Source of the DNA: Bacteroidota bacterium | GTDB taxonomy: Bacteria > Bacteroidota > Bacteroidia > Bacteroidales > Marinifilaceae | Reading direction: 5' to 3' | Assembly (NCBI GenBank): GCA_023400335.1 | Contig: JAEXFF010000386.1 | Location: 1-21,425, forward strand | Length of the DNA: 21,425 nt | Shown here: one piece after another, positions 8,325-16,186 of the stretch | Position numbering within the stretch: the first letter of the stretch is position 1 | How the letters are laid out: each line of letters begins with the position of its first letter | Notes under the pieces: model-generated | What the model saw: the letters and a program-made list of their open reading frames with translations, nothing else | The model's database searches: none | What the model was told of the DNA's origin: nothing | Program-made: the position numbers and the translations under genes

Positions 8325-9167
8325 ATGTTTGTACCTTTCAAAGAAATTTTAAAAGATGCTTATTTAAACAAATATGCCGTAGGAGCTTTCAATTGTTTAA
8401 GCCTGGAAAATGCAATGGGGGCTATTCAAGCCGCAGAAGAATTACGTTCCCCTATTATTATCCAGTTAGCCGAAGTACAATTTCCCTATTCTCCAATAGA
8501 AAAAATGGCTCCCGTATTTATTGAAAGCGCAGAAAAAGCAAGCGTACCGGTATGCGTGCATTTGGATCACGGTCAAAGTTTAGAGACTTGTGTAAGGGCA
8601 ATGAAACTGGGTTTTCAATCGGTAATGTATGACGGAGCCAATCTTCCTTTGGAAGAAAATATACGGAATACGAAAGAAATCGTGCGAATTGCCCGGGCTT
8701 TGAATATTGAGGTGGAAGCTGAATTGGGAAAAGTCGGAGAGGCCTCCCAAAAAAGAGACGAATCAACCGACATATTTACCGATGTGGACGAATCTGAATA
8801 TTTTATCCGCCGGACCGGAATTGATGCACTAGCTATCGCTATCGGGAACCTGCACGGAAAATATATCGCTACGCCCTGCTTAAATATTAAACGTTTATCT
8901 GAAATTAATGAACGGAATCATTTGCCTTTGGTCCTTCACGGTGGAAGCGGCACCAGCGTAGAAGACTTTAAATCCTGTATACATAATGGTATCTGCAAAA
9001 TTAATGTGGCGACAGCAATCCAGATTGCCGTCACCCGTAAATTAGAGGAGTATTTTAAAACTGCAACCCACCCCAATTATATTGACATGAAATATCAAAT
9101 GGTGGAAGCTTCAAAAGAAACGGTAAAAGAACACATGCTTTTATTTGAAAGTAACGGAAAAGTCTAA
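8325..9167 (+). CDS. Class II (zinc-dependent) ketose-phosphate aldolase
   Basis: The enzyme should cleave a ketose 1-phosphate or 1,6-bisphosphate into DHAP and an aldehyde in the cytoplasm. The 280-residue length matches the KbaY/GatY (tagatose-bisphosphate aldolase) branch of class II aldolases rather than the longer E. coli FbaA type. Visible residues are HLDHG (79-83; catalytic Asp81, zinc ligand His82), EAELG (131-135), zinc ligand His177 in NLHGKY, His205 in HGGSG, and the DHAP-phosphate loop INVAT (226-230). It is the first gene of the plus-strand operon and is followed after 4 bp by a PfkB kinase. Substrate choice cannot be read from the motifs; the neighbouring kinase and isomerase suggest it handles their product rather than acting in housekeeping glycolysis. 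Confidence 0.93.
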   Translation: MFVPFKEILKDAYLNKYAVGAFNCLSLENAMGAIQAAEELRSPIIIQLAEVQFPYSPIEKMAPVFIESAEKASVPVCVHLDHGQSLETCVRAMKLGFQSVMYDGANLPLEENIRNTKEIVRIARALNIEVEAELGKVGEASQKRDESTDIFTDVDESEYFIRRTGIDALAIAIGNLHGKYIATPCLNIKRLSEINERNHLPLVLHGGSGTSVEDFKSCIHNGICKINVATAIQIAVTRKLEEYFKTATHPNYIDMKYQMVEASKETVKEHMLLFESNGKV

Positions 9168-9171
9168 AAAG

Positions 9172-10194
9172 ATGAGAAATGGAATCATAGCCGCCGGCTC
9201 ATGGCTGGTGGACACTGTAAAGTTTATAGAAAAATATCCTTCTTCCGGTAATTTAGTTACGATCGAAAAAATTGAAAAGGGATTAGGGGGATGCGCTCAT
9301 AACGTCCTGGTCGACTTAGCCCGCTTATCCGCCAATATACCCCTTTACGCCGGAGGATGTATAGGAACAGACGCTAACGGGGATTTTGTCATGAGTGAAA
9401 TTCACCGTTATGGAATCGATGACCGGTATATGTATCGTCTGGAAGATATACCGACTTCTTACACAGATGTTATGTCTGAAATTCATGGAAATTCAAGCCG
9501 GACATTTTTTCATTTCAGAGGCGCAAACGCTTGTTTTTCCAGGAATCACATTCTTCCTATAAATGTGCCTGCCCGTATTTTCCATTTGGGTTATTTACTT
9601 TTACTGGATGAACTGGACAAAGCCGACGAACAGTATGGCATCAAAGCAGCCCGGGTTTTAAAAGAGCTTCAGGAAAAAGGATACCGTACCTCAGTAGATG
9701 TCGTCTCAGAAGAAAGCGACCGTTTCCGGAAAATACTTCTTCCTTGTCTTCCTTATATCGATTACCTGATTATAAATGAAGTAGAAGCCGGCGCCTGTTG
9801 TGGTTTACCGCTCAGGGATTCCCAAGGAATGCTCTTGCCTGATAACGTAAAGGCAGCTTCAGCGTCTCTCCTGCAGGAAGGAGTGAACCAAGTGTGCGCT
9901 ATTCATTTCCCGGCAGGGGGCTATGCCCGTAATAAGCAAGGAGAAGCCTATCTCATCCCTTCTATCCCTGTGGAAAAAAATGAAATCGTTTCTACAGTAG
10001 GAGCCGGGGACGCTTTTTGTGCAGGAATGCTCTACGCTCTACACGAAAATCTGCCTCTTCAGGAAGCTCTAATATTGGCAAACACTGCTGCCCGTTTTAA
10101 CTTATATCATGCAACAAGTACAGGCGGAGCACCCGGCATTGATAAATTAAAAAATTTTATAACCTTAAATTATTCCTCTTATGAAAAGAAGTGA
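9172..10194 (+). CDS. PfkB-family carbohydrate kinase
   Basis: PfkB kinases phosphorylate sugars such as fructose, tagatose or ribose with ATP. The 340-residue product shows the N-terminal Gly-Gly motif (GLGGCAHNVLVDLARL, residues 37-52) and the C-terminal signature STVGAGDAFCAG (274-285) with the catalytic base Asp280. I take the ATG at 9172, 4 bp after the aldolase stop. A longer reading from TTG at 9145 would overlap the aldolase and adds no family-like sequence. The end overlaps the next gene by 14 bp (ATGAAAAGAAGTGA), indicating translational coupling. Its place between an aldolase and a sugar isomerase suggests it phosphorylates the ketose made by that isomerase, probably at C1. The actual substrate is unknown. 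Confidence 0.92.
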   Translation: MRNGIIAAGSWLVDTVKFIEKYPSSGNLVTIEKIEKGLGGCAHNVLVDLARLSANIPLYAGGCIGTDANGDFVMSEIHRYGIDDRYMYRLEDIPTSYTDVMSEIHGNSSRTFFHFRGANACFSRNHILPINVPARIFHLGYLLLLDELDKADEQYGIKAARVLKELQEKGYRTSVDVVSEESDRFRKILLPCLPYIDYLIINEVEAGACCGLPLRDSQGMLLPDNVKAASASLLQEGVNQVCAIHFPAGGYARNKQGEAYLIPSIPVEKNEIVSTVGAGDAFCAGMLYALHENLPLQEALILANTAARFNLYHATSTGGAPGIDKLKNFITLNYSSYEKK

Positions 10195-10843
10195 AATTAA
10201 CCAATATATCCAGGAAGCAATCCGCTTTTTTGAATCCAATTGCTTTTATCTTCCCTTATGGGCCGGATGGACTCCTGCCGACTGGCAAAGCAAAGGCAAA
10301 GAATGTGAAGAAATACGCCTTAACAATCTGGGCTGGGATATTACCGACTTCGGGAAAGGCCATTTTTTACAAGAAGGCCTGACTTTAGTGACCATCCGTA
10401 ACGGGAACCTAAAATACGACCATAAACCCTATTGCGAAAAAATCATGATGGTTCGGGAAAAACAAATTACCCCCATCCATTTCCACTGGAAAAAAATGGA
10501 AGATATCATTAACCGGGGAGGAGGTACACTTTGTATTCAATTGTGGAAAGCCAGTAAAGAAGAAAAACGTACCACAGAAAACTGCATTGTCAAAATAGAC
10601 GGAATCAAGACGGAAATAAAAAGCGGAGGAATGGTCTACCTGGAAAAAGGACAGAGCATTTGTTTTGAACCTTATATGTATCATACGTTCTGGGCAGAAA
10701 ATGGAAATTGTATGGTAGGAGAAGTATCAACCGTCAATGACGATGCCAACGATAACCGGTTTTTTGAACCCATAGGCAGATTTCCGGAGATAGAAGAAGA
10801 CGCCCCGGCAAAATATCTGCTTTGTACAGAGTATCCGCAATAA
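10181..10843 (+). CDS. D-lyxose ketol-isomerase family cupin (likely D-lyxose/D-mannose isomerase)
   Basis: This family interconverts D-lyxose and D-xylulose, and members also convert D-mannose to D-fructose, using a divalent metal such as Mn. The 220-residue product carries the cupin signature HFHWKKMEDIINRGG (100-114): His100, His102 and Glu107 with normal HxH-X4-E-X6-G spacing. The fourth ligand is His168 in YMYHTFW. The N-terminal half has the family's Trp/Pro-rich stretch (LPLWAGWTPADW) and the segment GWDITDFGKG. Its start overlaps the kinase end by 14 bp. With a beta-mannosidase-like gene next downstream, conversion of mannose to fructose is the likeliest job, with lyxose or a modified sugar as alternatives. 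The family call is firm and the substrate is inferred. Confidence 0.9.
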   Translation: MKRSEINQYIQEAIRFFESNCFYLPLWAGWTPADWQSKGKECEEIRLNNLGWDITDFGKGHFLQEGLTLVTIRNGNLKYDHKPYCEKIMMVREKQITPIHFHWKKMEDIINRGGGTLCIQLWKASKEEKRTTENCIVKIDGIKTEIKSGGMVYLEKGQSICFEPYMYHTFWAENGNCMVGEVSTVNDDANDNRFFEPIGRFPEIEEDAPAKYLLCTEYPQ

Positions 10844-10871
10844 AGAAAGTTGAACCGTGAAGAATGATGTA

Positions 10872-13097
10872 ATGAAAACAGTACAATTCCTGGAGTGGAC
10901 GGTAGGTTATACTCCAGTCAAAGAAAACGAACCGGAAGAATTTATTTCGGCAACAGTACCCGGTGCCGTCCAGTTAGATATTGCAAATGCCAAAAACTAT
11001 CCTTCCCTCTATTTCAGTGATAATTATAAAAAACTGAACTGGACAGAAGATATGTATTATATCTATCAAACCGAATTTAAAAAACCGGAATTATCCATAG
11101 GAAAATCTTTATTTTTTATTTCAAAAGGAATTGATTATCAATTTGAAATTTATCTCAACGACCAATTTTTAGCAGCACAGGAAGGAATGTTCACTCCTGT
11201 AGAAATTCCCCTGACAACAGGTCTGAAAGAAGAAAACAAATTGAAGATAATCGTCTTCCCCGCTCCCAAAAAGCATGCTTCCCCTGCCGACCGCACTCAG
11301 GCATCTCAGGTCGTGAAACCCGCTGTCAGTTACCTTTGGGATTGGCATCCCCGTCTGATCCCCCTTGGAATATGGGATGATACTTATCTTGAAATCCGGC
11401 CTTTATCTTACATTCAGGAAGTATATCTGGATTATGAATTAACAGCAGATTTCAAAAAAGTATGTATTCAACCCCGCATAAAAGGACAGGAACTAAACGG
11501 ATGCGATTACCACTGGCAATTAAAAGATCAGCAAGGAAAGGTTGTATTACAACTGACAGGCTGTTTCACTGCAACCCCAATTTTACCGGAGATAATAGTG
11601 GAAAACCCGCGATTATGGTGGCCTCACGACCATGGTACCCCTTATCTCTATTCTTCAGAATTTACGCTGCTCAATTCATCGGGACAAGAATTGCAGTCTG
11701 TTACTCAAAAGCTAGGATTCAGAAGAATTAAATTAGTGATGAACGAAGGGGCCTGGCAGGAACCCGCAGGATTTCCTAAAACCAGAAGTGTTCCTCCCGC
11801 TCAGTTTGAAATAAACGGGAAACGCATTTTTGCCAAAGGTTCTAACTGGGTAAATCCTGAAATATTTCCGGGAAGTATTACAAAAGCCCGCTATTCCACA
11901 CTCCTGGATATGGCTGTAGAAGCTAACTTTAATATTTTAAGAGTATGGGGAGGAGGAATTGTCAATAAAGAAATTTTTTATGATTTATGCGACGAAAAAG
12001 GGATCATGGTATGGCAAGAATTTCCGCTAGCCTGCAATAATTATCCGGATGACGCCCATTATTTGTCGGTCCTAAAACAAGAAGCAGTCTCTATTTTAAA
12101 ACGCCTGCGGAATCATCCCTCCCTCTGCTTATGGTGCGGTGGAAATGAACTCTTCAATAACTGGTCGGGAATGACGGATCAATCGCTCCCACTCCGTTTA
12201 CTGAATAGCCTTTGCCTGGAATATACCCCTCAGATTCCTTTTAATCCTACTTCCCCCGTTATGGGAATGGCACACGGCCATTATGTCTTTTACGATCAGG
12301 GCAAGGAAGTCTTCCAAACGATGAATAAAAGTCATAATACAGCCTATACGGAGTTTGGCATGCCGGGCATTTCTCCCCGGGAAGTATTGGAAAGCATTAT
12401 CCCTCCATCCGAATTATGGCCACCCCGTCCGGGCACAGCCTGGGAAGCTCATCACGCTTTCGGAGCCTGGCACGGACAAACCTGGCTCTGTGAAGATATT
12501 TTGGAAATGTATTTCGGCAAAGCCCAAACATTAAACGAACTTATTGCTCAAAGCCAATTATTACAATGCGAAGGTTATAAGGCTATCTTCGAAGAAGCCC
12601 GGCGCCAAAAACCTTATTGCGCCATGGCACTCAACTGGTGTTATAACGAACCCTGGCCCTCTGCTGCCAATAATTCTCTCCTTGTTTACCCGGCTATTCC
12701 CAAGCCTGCCTTTTATGCCGTCGGGCAATCCTGCCGTCCCGTTTGTGCCAGCGCACGCCTCAGTAAATTCGTATGGCAGGAAGGGGAATGTTTTTCTGCT
12801 GAAATTTGGATACTGAATGATTTATTCCAGGATTTATCCGATAAGAAAGTGACCGTCTCACTGGATACCGGAGAAAAAAAGATTACTATTTTAAAATGGC
12901 ATACCGAAATCATCAAAAGTAACACGAATTTAGCCGGCCCGACCGCCCGATATAAACTGCCACATTTACAATCAGACCGTTTCAGGCTCCTACTGGAAGT
13001 TGAAAATCATCCGGAATTGAATGCTGAATATACGCTTCTCTATCGCCCGTCGAAAACAAAGGCAAATGGAACAGCTATGCTGAATATCACAGAATAA
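10872..13097 (+). CDS. GH2 beta-mannosidase-like glycosidase, cytoplasmic
   Basis: GH2 enzymes remove non-reducing beta-linked sugars with retention. The N-terminal jelly-roll (WTEDMYYIYQTEF), the Ig-like part and the TIM barrel (FEINGKRIFAKGSNWV, ILRVWGGGI, IMVWQEFPLAC) follow the beta-mannosidase layout. With the ATG at 10872 taken as residue 1, the acid/base is Glu426 in WCGGNE and the nucleophile is Glu494 in AYTEFG. The length, 741 residues, is short for bacterial beta-mannosidases, which are often above 800, so C-terminal domains are reduced. No signal peptide is present, so it should act on imported oligosaccharides. An in-frame GTG at 10857 is an alternative start. Related GH2 activities, such as exo-glucosaminidase, cannot be excluded. 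It sits 28 bp after the isomerase gene. Confidence 0.88.
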   Translation: MKTVQFLEWTVGYTPVKENEPEEFISATVPGAVQLDIANAKNYPSLYFSDNYKKLNWTEDMYYIYQTEFKKPELSIGKSLFFISKGIDYQFEIYLNDQFLAAQEGMFTPVEIPLTTGLKEENKLKIIVFPAPKKHASPADRTQASQVVKPAVSYLWDWHPRLIPLGIWDDTYLEIRPLSYIQEVYLDYELTADFKKVCIQPRIKGQELNGCDYHWQLKDQQGKVVLQLTGCFTATPILPEIIVENPRLWWPHDHGTPYLYSSEFTLLNSSGQELQSVTQKLGFRRIKLVMNEGAWQEPAGFPKTRSVPPAQFEINGKRIFAKGSNWVNPEIFPGSITKARYSTLLDMAVEANFNILRVWGGGIVNKEIFYDLCDEKGIMVWQEFPLACNNYPDDAHYLSVLKQEAVSILKRLRNHPSLCLWCGGNELFNNWSGMTDQSLPLRLLNSLCLEYTPQIPFNPTSPVMGMAHGHYVFYDQGKEVFQTMNKSHNTAYTEFGMPGISPREVLESIIPPSELWPPRPGTAWEAHHAFGAWHGQTWLCEDILEMYFGKAQTLNELIAQSQLLQCEGYKAIFEEARRQKPYCAMALNWCYNEPWPSAANNSLLVYPAIPKPAFYAVGQSCRPVCASARLSKFVWQEGECFSAEIWILNDLFQDLSDKKVTVSLDTGEKKITILKWHTEIIKSNTNLAGPTARYKLPHLQSDRFRLLLEVENHPELNAEYTLLYRPSKTKANGTAMLNITE

Positions 13098-13107
13098 AAT
13101 CTCGGTT

Positions 13108-14541
13108 ATGAAAATTTCATTCATTATCAGTATATTTTTGCTACTCTATAGCGGAATACAGGCAGAAGTAAAACTTCCTGCCATACTGGGAGATCATATG
13201 GTTCTTCAGCAAAATAGCCTGATAAACTTATGGGGAAAAACAGATCCTGGCCTGCAGGTCAGGATCACCCCTTCCTGGAATGATTCCTGCTATATAACGA
13301 AAGCTGACACAAAAGGCAAATGGAAGGTAAAGGTACCAACTCCTGCAGCGGGCGGCCCTTATTCCCTCACCTTCGACGACGGCGACATACTAAAACTTCA
13401 ACACATCCGGATAGGCGAAGTCTGGATTTGCTCCGGGCAATCCAATATGCAGATGCCATTAAAAGGTTTCCCTTCACAACCTGTTTTCCGGTCTACAGAA
13501 ACCTTATTGGAAGCAAATCGCTACCCGGATTTAAGTTTGTTTACAGTCAGCCGTCAACCCCATTCTTCCCCACAAGAAGATTGTTGTGGACAATGGTCTC
13601 CCTCTTCCATGGAAAGTGCAGCCAACTTCAGTGCCGTAGGTTATTATTTCGCTAAATACTTATCCGATGTATTGAATATTCCTATCGGTATAATCGAAAG
13701 TGACTGGGGAGCTACCCGGATCGAAACCTGGATGCCCCTCGAATCTGCCTTGAAGATAGATGCCGCAATTTTGCAATCAGACGCTACCGCAACTTATTTC
13801 GATAAAACGGCAGTCCTCTACAACGGAATGATCGCTCCAATCACGCCTTATACCGCCAGGGGTTTTATCTGGTATCAGGGAGAATCCAACAAAGGGCATC
13901 ACGACAAATATGCTGCCAATATGGCCGAAATGGTACATTCCTGGCGTCAGCTTTGGGGAAATCCGGAAATGCCTTTTTTCTATGTGGAAATTGCCCCCTT
14001 TGATTACGATATTCCGGAACATCAGTTTGAAAAGCAACCCAATCCCATTCTCCGTCCTTTGCTTGTAGAAGCCCAGCTTCAGGCTTTAAATCTCATACCC
14101 TATTCCGGTATAGCCGCTACATCAGACATCGGAGATTCCTGTTTTATTCACCCTTCCCGTAAGGATTTGGTCGGCCAACGACTGGCTTTGCTGGCCCTCC
14201 ATCAAACTTATTCCCAAAAAGGTCACGACACTTATGGTCCACGGTTCGAATCCGTAACTTATGAAAACGAAAAAGCAATCGTAAAATTTACATCAGAATC
14301 CGAATTAACCCCCTTATACCGTCCTGTCTGCGGTTTTGAACTCGCAGGTGACGACCGCATATTTTATCCGGCACAAGCTCAAATCAAAAACGGCTCCGAA
14401 GTTGAAATTGTATGTACAAAAGTCAAATGCCCGAAAGCCGTCCGGTATGGCTTCAAAAATTTTATACGGGTAAACCTTTATAATACGATGGGACTACCGG
14501 CTTTCCCTTTCCGGACAGACCGCTGGAATACTTCCCGTTAA
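13108..14541 (+). CDS. Secreted SASA-family acetylesterase (sialate O-acetylesterase-like)
   Basis: Members of this SGNH-type family remove O-acetyl groups from sialic acid or, in many PULs, from xylans and mannans. The 477-residue product has a Sec signal peptide (cleavage near IQAEV, residues 17-21) and the usual N-terminal beta domain (LGDHMVLQQ...LWGKTDPG). The catalytic Ser112 lies in CSGQSNMQMPL, the oxyanion-region block is IWYQGESN (254-261), and His348 lies in GDSCFIHPSRK. The residue two before this His, often Asp (DIHP), is Phe here. The gene follows the GH2 gene by 10 bp. In this locus it probably deacetylates the incoming glycan in the periplasm; sialic acid is unlikely because no sialidase or sialate catabolic gene is visible. 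Confidence 0.9.
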   Translation: MKISFIISIFLLLYSGIQAEVKLPAILGDHMVLQQNSLINLWGKTDPGLQVRITPSWNDSCYITKADTKGKWKVKVPTPAAGGPYSLTFDDGDILKLQHIRIGEVWICSGQSNMQMPLKGFPSQPVFRSTETLLEANRYPDLSLFTVSRQPHSSPQEDCCGQWSPSSMESAANFSAVGYYFAKYLSDVLNIPIGIIESDWGATRIETWMPLESALKIDAAILQSDATATYFDKTAVLYNGMIAPITPYTARGFIWYQGESNKGHHDKYAANMAEMVHSWRQLWGNPEMPFFYVEIAPFDYDIPEHQFEKQPNPILRPLLVEAQLQALNLIPYSGIAATSDIGDSCFIHPSRKDLVGQRLALLALHQTYSQKGHDTYGPRFESVTYENEKAIVKFTSESELTPLYRPVCGFELAGDDRIFYPAQAQIKNGSEVEIVCTKVKCPKAVRYGFKNFIRVNLYNTMGLPAFPFRTDRWNTSR

Positions 14542-14587
14542 TATAAAAAATGGTAAACCGCTAATCGATAAGAATAATAAACAATTT

Positions 14588-15988
14588 ATGAAAAATAATA
14601 CACATGTTTCTTTTCGGGAAAAAGTAGGATATGGCCTGGGAGACGCCGCCTCTTCTATGTTCTGGAAACTCTTCGGGATGTATCTCTTATTTTTCTATAC
14701 TGATATTTTCGGTTTAAACGCCGCAATTGTCGGTACAATGTTTCTGGTAACCCGGATTTGGGATTCTTTAATCGATCCGTTAGTAGGAATACTGGCCGAC
14801 CGTACGTCTACCCGCATGGGGAAATTCCGCCCTTACATTTTATGGACAGCCCTTCCTTTCGGGATCCTCGGTATCCTGACATTCAGTTCCCCCGATTTCA
14901 GCCCTACAGGAAAAATTATATATGCCTACATCACTTACGGCGCAATGATGATGGTATACTCCTTAATCAATGTACCTTATGCCTCTCTGCTGGGAGTCAT
15001 TTCAAATTCTCCCCAAACCCGTACAGCATTGTCTTCTTACCGGATGATTTTCGCTTTCGGAGGAAGTCTGCTCGCCCTCTTACTGATCGAGCCTTTAGTA
15101 CAATTCTTCGGGCAAACAGATACCGGAACCGTCGATGCCACAAGAGGATGGACTGCAGCTGTCAGCGTATTTGCCATTCTTGCCATACTGTTTTTCCTTT
15201 GTACTTTTTTCTGGACCCGTGAAAGAGTACAACCCCTGAAAGAAGAAAAAAACAGCCTACGGGAAGATTTCTGCGACCTGCTACGCAATAAACCCTGGTG
15301 GATATTACTGGCATCCGGCATATCTGCTTTAATTTTCAACTCGATACGGGACGGAGGGGCCGTCTATTATTTCAAATATTACGTAGCCTCGGATACGACC
15401 ACTTCTTTCGGTCATCTGTCACTGACTACTCTTTTTTTCGTTCTCGGTCAGGCAGCCAATATCGCGGGCATTCTTCTGGTAACCCCTATCTCTAATCGCA
15501 TCGGTAAAAAGAAAACTTATTTATATGCTATGCTCTTGGCAACTGTCCTGAGTATCGCATTTTATTTTGCCGGTAAACAAGATATCTTTCTGATCATGAC
15601 ATTACAAGTTCTTATCAGTATGTGTGCCGGAAGTATTTTTCCTCTATTATGGAGTATGTATGCTGACATTACGGACTATTCGGAAATACGTACCGGCCGA
15701 CGGGCAACCGGACTAATATTTTCCTCCTCTTCTATGTCCCAAAAATTCGGATGGACACTGGGAGGGGCAGTTACAGGCTGGCTATTAGCAGCCTTCGGCT
15801 TCCAGGCAAACGTAGCACAAAATACAGAAGTCCTTACGGGCCTGAAATTAATGCTCAGTTTCCTGCCAGCAGTCGGGACCCTCTGCTCTGTTATCTTTAT
15901 TTTCTTTTATCCTTTAAATGAAGAAAAAATGAAACAAATTGAACAACAATTGTCCGAACAACGTCAAAAAAAAGCACAAGACCGATAA
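14588..15988 (+). CDS. GPH-family sugar/cation symporter (MelB-like MFS transporter)
   Basis: The glycoside-pentoside-hexuronide family carries glycosides or sugars across the inner membrane with Na+ or H+. The 466-residue product is strongly hydrophobic with about 12 expected membrane segments. The N-terminal signature GYGLGDAASSMFWK is present, followed by RIWDSLIDPLVGILADR (56-72), where Asp59 and Asp63 correspond to the cation-site aspartates of E. coli MelB, and MGKFRPYILW (77-86). The Lys/Gln-rich C-terminal tail is cytoplasmic. As the last gene of the plus operon, 46 bp after the esterase gene, it probably delivers periplasmic mono- or oligosaccharides to the cytoplasmic GH2 enzyme and sugar-phosphate trio. 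Confidence 0.93.
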   Translation: MKNNTHVSFREKVGYGLGDAASSMFWKLFGMYLLFFYTDIFGLNAAIVGTMFLVTRIWDSLIDPLVGILADRTSTRMGKFRPYILWTALPFGILGILTFSSPDFSPTGKIIYAYITYGAMMMVYSLINVPYASLLGVISNSPQTRTALSSYRMIFAFGGSLLALLLIEPLVQFFGQTDTGTVDATRGWTAAVSVFAILAILFFLCTFFWTRERVQPLKEEKNSLREDFCDLLRNKPWWILLASGISALIFNSIRDGGAVYYFKYYVASDTTTSFGHLSLTTLFFVLGQAANIAGILLVTPISNRIGKKKTYLYAMLLATVLSIAFYFAGKQDIFLIMTLQVLISMCAGSIFPLLWSMYADITDYSEIRTGRRATGLIFSSSSMSQKFGWTLGGAVTGWLLAAFGFQANVAQNTEVLTGLKLMLSFLPAVGTLCSVIFIFFYPLNEEKMKQIEQQLSEQRQKKAQDR

Positions 15989-16045
15989 ATTCCGGAAATT
16001 TTATGTTTTCAATTCAGGATATGAGAGGTGTATTTATTAAAAAAC

Positions 16046-16112
16046 TTCACTGATTAAAGAACTTTAGAAGCCGAAAGGATGATCAGATTCTCCAGTTTCT
16101 TTAATCAGCGAA
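16046..16112. terminator. Long inverted repeat between convergent genes, possible bidirectional terminator
   Basis: CTGATTAAAGAA (16050-16061) and its exact reverse complement (16097-16108) enclose 35 nt, and the stem extends by three pairs (CTT/AAG-type, 16046-16048 with 16110-16112) across one mismatch. It lies in the 198-bp gap between the 3' ends of the symporter and GH63-like genes. There is no strong T-tract, so termination is a guess; the stem itself is real. The rest of this gap (15989-16186) holds nothing recognisable beyond a weak ACCCT/AGGGT stem near 16172-16186. Confidence 0.45.
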
Positions 16113-16186
16113 ACCTGAATGAGGGGCAGAAGGAGATTTTCCGTTATAAACCGAAAAATAATATTTCAGAAAACCCTTTTTTAGGG

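Noticed and set aside
9145..9171. TTG start giving the PfkB kinase nine more residues
   Set aside because: It would overlap the aldolase gene, and the extra residues add nothing family-like. The ATG at 9172 fits the usual short spacing.
13108..14541. Sialic acid use suggested by the sialate O-acetylesterase-like gene
   Set aside because: No sialidase, sialate lyase, kinase or epimerase is present. This esterase family is common in PULs for acetylated plant-type glycans.
15995..16010. Palindrome TTCCGGAA after the symporter gene
   Set aside because: It is short and likely by chance, with no T-tract or second copy.
16172..16186. Short stem ACCCT/AGGGT before the GH63-like stop as a terminator
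   Set aside because: There are only five pairs around a T-rich loop and no following U-tract in the right orientation, so it is too weak to call.
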